Positions 1 through 4,692 of a stretch of 7,162 nt of DNA are shown here, piece after piece. A program made the position numbers and the translations under genes. Below the pieces are notes generated by a model. It saw only the letters and a program-made list of their open reading frames with translations. It did not search any database and was not told where the DNA came from. The stretch's first letter is position 1. Every line of letters starts with the position of its first letter. This DNA is from a bacterium. Its GTDB lineage: Bacteria > Patescibacteriota > Microgenomatia > Levybacterales > UBA12049. Location of the stretch: contig JAKAEF010000053.1 of assembly GCA_021820025.1 (NCBI GenBank), positions 1 to 7,162 on the forward strand, read 5' to 3'.

Positions 1-572
1 TTTCTACAGTAGTAGGTATTATTGGAAATATTAAAATTGATCCAAGAAATTTTGAATACTTTGCAACATACTTTATTCCAGCAATTATTGTTGTTTTTGT
101 AACTATTTATTTAGATGTTGTTATTAGTGTTATTATGAAATACACAAAAGGTATTCCTACAGTTTACAATTATTTACAAAAACAATATGAGCATTTGACC
201 AATGATGGTAAATTTGTTGTCTTTTTCCATCATTTAAACAGATTGCACACAATTTTTGAATACATTGACAGAAATGAAGTTGGAAGAACAATTTATTTAG
301 TACATTGCAACAATAATGAGCCAAAACAACCAAACAGAAATGTTAAAAAATTTGATGAGCTTAAAGATATTTTACCAATGTTAAAAAGAGCAGGTGTATT
401 CCCAGAATTGAATATAATTCCAGTATTTGTTAATAAACCATTTGGACCAAAAGTAATTGATGAGGTTGCCAAAAAATATGGAATTAGAAAAAACAGAGTT
501 CTTATTGGATCAATCCATGAAGAACACAAATTTGATTACGAAGAACTAGGTGGAGTAAGAATTATTTTCTAA
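1..572 (+). CDS. C-terminal part of an APC-type amino acid permease (5' end outside window)
   Basis: The frame is open from the first complete codon (position 3) to the TAA at 570-572, so this is the 3' end of a longer gene; the ATG at 135 is an internal methionine. The part seen starts with a short loop, then one strongly hydrophobic stretch (about positions 63-134, FIPAIIVVFVTIYLDVVISVI), read as the last transmembrane helix. About 140 soluble residues follow, with alternating beta-like (RTIYLVHC, NIIPVFVN, RVLIGSI) and helical segments, ending in LGGVRIIF. From memory, some APC-superfamily amino acid permeases carry a comparable cytosolic C-terminal domain ending in a similar LGGVRVI sequence; this is the basis for the call. 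Substrate cannot be told. The gene converges on ppcA with only 2 bp between the stops and no terminator. The membrane-protein part is firm; the family is moderately sure. Confidence 0.62.
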   Translation, partial: STVVGIIGNIKIDPRNFEYFATYFIPAIIVVFVTIYLDVVISVIMKYTKGIPTVYNYLQKQYEHLTNDGKFVVFFHHLNRLHTIFEYIDRNEVGRTIYLVHCNNNEPKQPNRNVKKFDELKDILPMLKRAGVFPELNIIPVFVNKPFGPKVIDEVAKKYGIRKNRVLIGSIHEEHKFDYEELGGVRIIF

Positions 573-574
573 AT

Positions 575-2089
575 TTATCCTAAACTTTTTCGAAGTAATG
601 CTGCTTGTTCAATAAGCTCCAGAAATGATAAATCTTTGTTTAAGGCTATAAAAATTTTTGAGGTAATTTTTTGGTGTTCCTTTTCCTCGCTTGATTTTGG
701 TCCTAAAGATAATCCTAAATACTTTTCTATATAAGTGATATCTTTTTGAATATCTTCCCATGAAGAATTTTGTTTTGCTAATTTTGCAAGATTTTCTTTA
801 TTTAAAAATTTTCCTGCTCTTAGTAAATCTTCTTTTATATTTAAATAGTATTTTTCAATGATATCAAATTGTTTTAGAGCAATTGCTTTGTGAATACTTC
901 TTCCTGTCCCGATAACTTCTGGTGGGATTCCAATGGAATACATAGCAGCCGTAAAACTAATAGCACGAGGAAGTTTAACTTTTCCAACTCCTCTTGAATA
1001 GCCAAATAAGCCTACATGTTGCACTCTTTCTCTTCTTCTTGGCATTTGGGAGGCAATAGTATTTATAAGTGGAGCGATATTTTCTATAGTCTTTCTATAA
1101 TATTGTTCAAATATAGGAATAAGTTCTCGAATTGTTTTTTCTTCTTTGGCAGTTATAATAGTTGTTTTTAATGTTGGTAATAATTCTTCAAGTTGTGCAA
1201 TTGCTTTAATGACTGTTTCTTTTGCAAAATCATATCTAAAAGCGCTTTGAATTGTTGTTGTTCTAATTCCTTTATATTCATTAGCAAATTGAGAAACAGT
1301 TAGAGGAGTGAGTCCTCCTCTAAATGGAAGTGCTGCAGCACCAATAATTGGATACATAGGAATTCCTGTCTTTTCTGCCAATTTACTAAAATGAGATAAC
1401 GCAATTTTTATTGCAAGAACTGTTGGAATAAGTCCGCTGTTTAATGCTGGATCAGATCTGGCAACATAGGGTCTCATATAAGGAGGAAGTTTTTTAAATT
1501 TTGCTTTATACAAAGATAAATATTTTTCTAAAATTTTATCTGCATCCATAATAACTTGTACTTGTTCGAAAAGAGGAATAATGCGTAAATTTGTAAGGAT
1601 ATTCTCCAACTTAAATAATGGATGTTTTAGCGAATGCATTTGTTCAAAAGCGACTTGTAGTTCAAAAATTTCTTCTGGAGTTTCTGTCATTGGATTAATA
1701 ACTTCAAACAATGGAGGGCTAGGTAATTTAAAGTGTTTAGCAACAGATGCCGCACTGGCTAAGTTCATGTATGCTCGTCCTAATCTAAATTCTGTTTCCA
1801 CCTTAGGATTTGGAAGTCGATATGTTAAAAATCGCTCCTGCCCTAATGGATTTTGTTTAAAAAAATCAAAATGATTTGCAAAAAAACGCTCCAATACAGA
1901 TTCATCAACCAACTTTCCTTCCCAGTCCCATTTATATTCTGTAATGCCTAATTCTGAAAAAGAATTAAAAGCTTCCTCAGATTCAAGAGAAGTTCCAATA
2001 AAAGGTTTTGTATGCCAATAGGGAATATTTGCGTGATCTGGATGCTGAGTAGCCATAGTGGCTGGTATTTTTCTTTTTGATGAAGTCAT
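575..2089 (-). CDS. ppcA: Phosphoenolpyruvate carboxylase, archaeal type (PpcA)
   Basis: Cytosolic enzyme adding bicarbonate to phosphoenolpyruvate to give oxaloacetate and phosphate, feeding the oxaloacetate/aspartate/malate branch. The 504-residue product has the length of the archaeal-type family, far below the roughly 900 residues of classical bacterial/plant PEPC. Diagnostic stretches run in family order: KIPATMATQHPDHA (7-20) at the N-terminus, FRGGLTP (256-262), YKGIRTTTIQSAFRYD (272-287), PRRRERVQHVGLFGYSRG (350-367) and LPRAISFTAAMYSIGIPPEVIG in two halves (373-394). No frameshift or missing block was seen. The ATG at 2089 is right because the conserved N-terminal motif begins a few residues later. 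It follows a terminator U-tract directly, and a UAAGG ribosome-binding sequence lies in the terminator stem. Transcription is predicted to be controlled by the T-box leader upstream. This family is also known in a few Gram-positive bacteria (Leuconostoc, Oenococcus, Clostridium perfringens), so horizontal origin is possible but unproven. Confidence 0.96.
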   Translation of the reverse strand: MTSSKRKIPATMATQHPDHANIPYWHTKPFIGTSLESEEAFNSFSELGITEYKWDWEGKLVDESVLERFFANHFDFFKQNPLGQERFLTYRLPNPKVETEFRLGRAYMNLASAASVAKHFKLPSPPLFEVINPMTETPEEIFELQVAFEQMHSLKHPLFKLENILTNLRIIPLFEQVQVIMDADKILEKYLSLYKAKFKKLPPYMRPYVARSDPALNSGLIPTVLAIKIALSHFSKLAEKTGIPMYPIIGAAALPFRGGLTPLTVSQFANEYKGIRTTTIQSAFRYDFAKETVIKAIAQLEELLPTLKTTIITAKEEKTIRELIPIFEQYYRKTIENIAPLINTIASQMPRRRERVQHVGLFGYSRGVGKVKLPRAISFTAAMYSIGIPPEVIGTGRSIHKAIALKQFDIIEKYYLNIKEDLLRAGKFLNKENLAKLAKQNSSWEDIQKDITYIEKYLGLSLGPKSSEEKEHQKITSKIFIALNKDLSFLELIEQAALLRKSLG

Positions 2090-2122
2090 AAAAAAATCCC
2101 TTACAAAATTAATTTGTAAGGG
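2090..2122 (-). terminator. Intrinsic terminator of the T-box leader
   Basis: On the minus strand CCCTTACAAA (2122-2113) pairs perfectly with TTTGTAAGGG (2107-2098) around a TTAAT loop, followed by A and seven T (2096-2090). This is a textbook rho-independent terminator with a 10-bp stem. The U-tract ends at the base before the ppcA ATG, so a terminated RNA would stop right at the start codon. Its 5' arm overlaps the CCTT strand of the antiterminator, and its 3' arm contains the likely ppcA ribosome-binding site. Confidence 0.88.
2099..2103 (-). promoter_or_regulatory. Ribosome-binding site of ppcA, buried in the terminator stem
   Basis: UAAGG matches the core complementary to the 3' end of 16S rRNA and ends 9 nt before the ATG at 2089. 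It lies in the 3' arm of the terminator hairpin, so it is paired in the OFF state and free when the antiterminator forms. No other gene start in this window has a comparable Shine-Dalgarno sequence. Its function is inferred. Confidence 0.5.
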
Positions 2123-2151
2123 CTCAGAAGTTTTCTGGGCGGTGCCACCTT
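2118..2151 (-). promoter_or_regulatory. T-box antiterminator element
   Basis: Minus-strand pairing: AAGG (2151-2148) with CCTT (2121-2118) forms the lower helix. A 7-nt bulge TGGCACC (2147-2141) follows on the 5' side. The upper helix is GC (2140-2139) with GC (2123-2122), one C-A mismatch, then CAGAA (2137-2133) with TTCTG (2129-2125), closed by the loop AAC. This is the standard T-box antiterminator plan, with the UGGNACC bulge between helices A1 and A2. The CCTT strand is shared with the 5' arm of the terminator, which gives the switch. Confidence 0.85.
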
Positions 2152-2250
2152 ACTTTATACTTATTTTTTGCTTTTTCGGGCAAACCGGAGGAATCTACTC
2201 TCTTATCGATTTCTTTCCTCAGCTTCGCTGTGTCTGCAGCATCAACGCTT

Positions 2251-2266
2251 CTGTATTATTATACAG
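2251..2266. repeat. Palindrome CTGTAT-N4-ATACAG covering the ppcA -10 box (possible operator)
   Basis: CTGTATTATTATACAG on the plus strand is a perfect 6-bp inverted repeat with a 4-bp centre. It ends at or just before the predicted transcription start and contains the whole -10 hexamer, where a repressor would block RNA polymerase. It also fits the pattern CTGT-N8-ACAG, the form of the Escherichia coli LexA box. Whether any LexA of this lineage uses that pattern is unknown, and the high A+T content makes a chance palindrome possible. Confidence 0.35.
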
Positions 2267-2285
2267 AAAATATATTAGTTAGCAA
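2258..2285 (-). promoter_or_regulatory. Predicted promoter of the ppcA T-box leader
   Basis: On the minus strand TTGCTA (2285-2280) and a perfect TATAAT (2263-2258) are separated by 16 bp. Transcription would start near 2251-2250, giving a leader of about 160 nt. The -10 box sits inside the palindrome at 2251-2266. Confidence 0.6.
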
Positions 2286-2305
2286 GTATGTGTTTTGAGC
2301 TTGCT
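2281..2305. repeat. Inverted repeat AGCAAG-N13-CTTGCT between the divergent ppcA and sodN promoters
   Basis: AGCAAG (2281-2286) and CTTGCT (2300-2305) are perfect complements 13 bp apart. One arm overlaps the first base of the sodN -35 box (2305-2310). The other overlaps most of the ppcA -35 box (2280-2285). This suits an operator that could act on both promoters. No T-run follows, so it is not a terminator. Confidence 0.35.
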
Positions 2306-2331
2306 TGACAAATTTTTATAAAAAATATAAT
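2305..2331 (+). promoter_or_regulatory. Predicted sodN(X) promoter
   Basis: A perfect TTGACA (2305-2310) and a perfect TATAAT (2326-2331) are 15 bp apart, a little short of the ideal 17. Transcription would begin near 2338, about 6 nt before the sodN ATG. The mRNA would therefore be nearly leaderless, which fits the absence of a Shine-Dalgarno sequence. Confidence 0.65.
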
Positions 2332-2343
2332 CTAAATTAAGAT

Positions 2344-2781
2344 ATGAAATTTATTTTTTCTCAGTTTTTAACTTCACTATTTCCATCAAAAACTGCCTTT
2401 GCACACTGTGATGTTCCATGCGGCATTTATGATCCAAAACCAGCGCAGATTGCTGCAGCGACTGTTTTTAAAATGGTAACCTTAATTGATGATATTCCAC
2501 AAGGCAGTACATCAGTTGAAGATAGAAATAAATTTGTTCGTTGTGTCTTAACAAAGGAAGAACATGCAAGGAAATGTAAAGAAGAGATTCTTATTCTTTG
2601 GACAGATTATTTTAAACCAGAGCATGTAGAAAATTTCCCAAATTTACATGATGTTATTTGGAAAACAACAAAATTATGCTCTCAAAATAAACAACATGTT
2701 TCAAAAGAAATGGCACAACAATTAGTGGATGCTGTAAATGAAGTTGCAGATATTTTTAATCAAACAAAAGCTGCAAAATAA
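2344..2781 (+). CDS. sodN: Nickel superoxide dismutase precursor (SodN)
   Basis: Converts superoxide to hydrogen peroxide and oxygen with a nickel cofactor; the family forms a hexamer of four-helix bundles. The 145-residue product has a 20-residue leader ending in KTAFA, followed by the nickel-hook HCDVPCGIYDP (21-31). Cleavage after Ala20 would free His21 as residue 1 of the mature protein. The ligands His1, Cys2 and Cys6 of the family correspond to His21, Cys22 and Cys26, and Tyr29 matches the conserved active-site Tyr9. The rest (about 32-145) is helical, as expected. The downstream gene 2 bp away is the S26-type peptidase that normally makes this cut, which strongly supports the call. Transcription should start only about 6 nt upstream from a strong promoter. 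The leader resembles a processing propeptide more than an export signal, so the enzyme is probably cytosolic, though this is not certain. Confidence 0.97.
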   Translation: MKFIFSQFLTSLFPSKTAFAHCDVPCGIYDPKPAQIAAATVFKMVTLIDDIPQGSTSVEDRNKFVRCVLTKEEHARKCKEEILILWTDYFKPEHVENFPNLHDVIWKTTKLCSQNKQHVSKEMAQQLVDAVNEVADIFNQTKAAK

Positions 2782-2783
2782 TT

Positions 2784-3092
2784 GTGTTTTCTTCTTTCTT
2801 TTTTTTTGTTTTTCCAATAGTATCTATAACCGTTTCTGGGGAGAGTATGTTGCCAACATATAAAAATGGTAAGAAACTTTTGATTAAAAAAAAGTGGTTT
2901 TTTTGTACCCTTAACAAAGGAGACATTGTTGTTTTTTATCATCCCCAAAATAAAAAAATACTTATAAAAAGAATTTTAGAAAAAAATAATAATGAATTTA
3001 TTTTAATTGGAGATAATATATCTAAAAGCACTGATAGCAGAACTTTTGGATCTGTTTGTAAAAAAAATATTATTGGAAAAGTAATTTATTAA
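2784..3092 (+). CDS. sodX: Nickel superoxide dismutase maturation peptidase (SodX, S26 family)
   Basis: A small type I signal-peptidase-like protease (102 residues) expected to remove the SodN leader and expose the nickel-binding His. It starts with GTG 2 bp after the sodN stop. A later ATG at codon 22 would remove the catalytic Ser, so the GTG is preferred. After a short, very Phe-rich hydrophobic segment (2-17) come the S26 boxes: SGESMLPT (18-25) with nucleophile Ser21, ILIKRI (59-64) with general-base Lys62, and GDN (76-78) followed by STDSRTFG (82-89). These are all the essential elements of the family, at a length usual for SodX-like proteins and much shorter than LepB. No Shine-Dalgarno sequence is seen, so translation is probably coupled to sodN. 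An ordinary signal peptidase is the alternative, but the pairing with sodN makes SodX much more likely. Confidence 0.93.
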   Translation: MFSSFFFFVFPIVSITVSGESMLPTYKNGKKLLIKKKWFFCTLNKGDIVVFYHPQNKKILIKRILEKNNNEFILIGDNISKSTDSRTFGSVCKKNIIGKVIY

Positions 3093-3135
3093 AATTCCTC
3101 TTACGCAAAATATAAAAATATGCTATTGTACGCAT

Positions 3136-3705
3136 ATGATTTTTTGGATCATTAATATTGCAATATTACTTGTTATTATTTTACTTCTTTTAGTTATTTC
3201 CATGACTTGGCCGCCCGATAGTCCTTGGGCTCCTTTTTGGACAACAAAACCAAATATTGCCCGAGCTATGTGTAAAATGGCTAAGGTGAATCAGAGGACG
3301 GTTGTCTATGAATTAGGTTGTGGTACAGCAACTGCATTAACAATTGCTGCAAAAGAATTTAAAGCACCTGGTGTTGGCATAGAAATAGATCCACTTCGTT
3401 TTTTTAACGCATGGATTAATGTAAATGTTAGGTTTAAAGTAGGCGATAGAGTAACATTAGTTAGAGATAATTTTTTTAATATTCCACTTAACCAAGCAGA
3501 TATATTTTTTATTTATCTTATTCCAAATGCTCTAAAACGATTAACTCCAAAATTCTTAAAAGAAGTTAAAAAGAACGCAATCTTTGTAAGCTATGTGTAT
3601 CCATTTCCGGTAGAATTATTTAGAGGAAGATTGCAATTACTAAAGCATGATAAAAAGAATAGATTATATATGTATAAACTAGTTTCTTCTCGTGGCAAGA
3701 AGTAA
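3136..3705 (+). CDS. Membrane-anchored class I SAM-dependent methyltransferase
   Basis: 189 residues. An uninterrupted hydrophobic helix at 3-23 (dominated by I, L and V) should anchor the protein in the membrane. A proline/tryptophan-rich linker (PPDSPWAPFW, 26-35) follows, then a Rossmann-type methyltransferase domain. Motif I is YELGCGTATAL (58-68), with Glu59 and the GxG loop binding S-adenosylmethionine; GIEIDP (81-86) ends strand 2 with the acidic residue that holds the ribose. The later part (FFIYLIP 124-130; FVSYVYPFP 150-158) resembles the FAM173/ATPSCKMT-like group, some of which methylate protein lysines. The substrate here cannot be deduced. A weak promoter (TTACGC 3101-3106, TATTGT 3124-3129) would give a leaderless mRNA; otherwise it is read through from sodNX, 43 bp upstream. 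Its last 27 bp overlap the convergent gene. No Shine-Dalgarno sequence is seen. Confidence 0.83.
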   Translation: MIFWIINIAILLVIILLLLVISMTWPPDSPWAPFWTTKPNIARAMCKMAKVNQRTVVYELGCGTATALTIAAKEFKAPGVGIEIDPLRFFNAWINVNVRFKVGDRVTLVRDNFFNIPLNQADIFFIYLIPNALKRLTPKFLKEVKKNAIFVSYVYPFPVELFRGRLQLLKHDKKNRLYMYKLVSSRGKK

Positions 3706-4692
3706 ATATCTAAATGTATCTGCAATTTTATAAAGAGTGTATAAAACTGGATTAATTACTAAATCAAAACTTCCAACAAATTCAATTAGTGTAGGGCCAT
3801 ATCCTGATTTAAATCTATGAAACCCAAACCAGGGATCTTTTGGATTTGGATTTTCTCCTAAACTTCCCCACATGTCAAACAATTTTAGTTTTTGTTTTTT
3901 ACCAAATTTAATTGCTTCCCACATCATTAAATTACTTGCCATAACTTCACGATGCATACTGCTTGAAGCACCATATGGGTAATAGAGCATGTCTTTAAAT
4001 GTAAATAAAATCCATGTTGTTAATGGAATATTATTAAATCGTGCAACAAATAAATGTGCTTGCAGTTGGCTTTTTGTATTACGTAGCGTTTCCCACATGA
4101 TAGTGTGATATTTTGGAGTATGTGCGTAAAATCCTTGTCTATTTGTTGTTTCCATTGTAAGTGTTAAATAACTATCAAATGCTTCCTTTGAATTCTCTTC
4201 TTTTACTTCTACGTTATGTTTTTGTGCAACTTTAATGTTATACCGGGTTTTTGAATGCATTTGTTTTAGTAATTCTTCTTCTGACCTTGTTAAATCTAAT
4301 TGGAATGTATATTTTGTAAATAACGGATGAGCAGAATCAATAAGTCCTAAGTTTATAAATTCCTTTTTTGAAACATCTTCAATTTTTATATTTGGTTCAA
4401 GTTGAATAAAAATACATTTTTCGATTTTTGCAATTTTTTTTAATTCTTCAAGCATTTCTTTTGTTGGCATAGTTCCTTTTGGTAAATATCCAATGGTAAC
4501 GGATGTATGAGGAATTGGATGAATGGTTAATTGAAAAGCGGAGATTAGTTTTTTATTCTCAAAAAAACCTTTTCTAATAACTTTGATACCCGTTTTTTTC
4601 CTAAATTCTCCCCATTCAAAAGATTGTAATGGGTGGGTAACAACAGCATTAAATGCTTTTGCTTGATCAGGTAAAATGTCGGCAACAATCAT
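3679..4692 (-). CDS. FemAB-family aminoacyltransferase (peptidoglycan cross-bridge formation)
   Basis: Expected to transfer an amino acid from aminoacyl-tRNA to the stem peptide of lipid II, building the peptidoglycan cross-bridge at the inner face of the membrane. The 337 residues match the two-GNAT-domain FemX/FemAB plan: HPLQSFEWGEF (20-30), TIGYLPKG (66-73), FTKYTFQLDL (125-134) leading to MHSKTRYNIKVAQKHNV (145-161), RQGFYAHTPKYH (185-196), YYPYGASSSMHRE (237-249), the ending KLFDMWG (270-276), and WFGFHRFKSGYG (288-299) followed by VGSFDLV. The helical arm of staphylococcal FemA is absent, as in FemX-like members. The start overlaps the stop of the helicase gene by 4 bp (ATGA), which suggests translational coupling in one operon. 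Transferred amino acid and bridge position are unknown. The 3' end overlaps the convergent methyltransferase gene by 27 bp. Confidence 0.92.
   Translation of the reverse strand: MIVADILPDQAKAFNAVVTHPLQSFEWGEFRKKTGIKVIRKGFFENKKLISAFQLTIHPIPHTSVTIGYLPKGTMPTKEMLEELKKIAKIEKCIFIQLEPNIKIEDVSKKEFINLGLIDSAHPLFTKYTFQLDLTRSEEELLKQMHSKTRYNIKVAQKHNVEVKEENSKEAFDSYLTLTMETTNRQGFYAHTPKYHTIMWETLRNTKSQLQAHLFVARFNNIPLTTWILFTFKDMLYYPYGASSSMHREVMASNLMMWEAIKFGKKQKLKLFDMWGSLGENPNPKDPWFGFHRFKSGYGPTLIEFVGSFDLVINPVLYTLYKIADTFRYLLLATRRN

Larger units (their letters stand above)
2090..2250 (-). promoter_or_regulatory. T-box (tRNA-sensing) leader of ppcA
   Basis: On the minus strand the leader carries the T-box signature AAGGTGGCACCGCC (2151-2138), very close to the family consensus AGGGUGGNACCGCG, placed correctly upstream of an intrinsic terminator and a gene. 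It can fold into a canonical antiterminator or into the terminator (separate entries), the two being mutually exclusive. In known T-boxes an uncharged tRNA pairs its NCCA end with UGGN in the bulge and stabilises the antiterminator, so the gene is expressed when the cognate amino acid is short. Here N is C, so the tRNA should have G at position 73. Only about 100 nt lie between the predicted start (about 2250) and the T-box, and I could not identify a full Stem I with its AGUA/specifier loop and distal loop motifs. One candidate is a hairpin with a GAGGAA/TTCCTC stem (2220-2215 with 2193-2188) and a 21-nt loop. The class is confident; amino-acid identity is unresolved. Confidence 0.85.

Noticed and set aside
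135..137. ATG at 135 as the start of a separate 145-residue protein
   Set aside because: The frame is open upstream to the window edge and encodes a membrane helix directly before this Met, so it is internal to a longer transporter gene.
293..529. Minus-strand open frame inside the permease gene
   Set aside because: It lies opposite a coherent protein and has no recognisable motif; it is a low-complexity shadow.
1581..1874. Plus-strand open frame opposite ppcA
   Set aside because: It overlaps conserved PEP carboxylase coding sequence and has no family signal of its own.
2058..2282. Plus-strand open frame across the ppcA leader
   Set aside because: It is antisense to the T-box leader and the ppcA start; its apparent protein comes from structured RNA sequence.
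2760..2948. Minus-strand open frame opposite the sodN/sodX junction
   Set aside because: It covers the start and catalytic Ser box of sodX; only Lys/Asn-rich low-complexity residues result.
3119..3136. Small inverted repeat TATGC-N8-GCATA before the methyltransferase start
   Set aside because: Five pairs with an 8-base loop in AT-rich DNA is easily chance; there is no T-run and no second copy.
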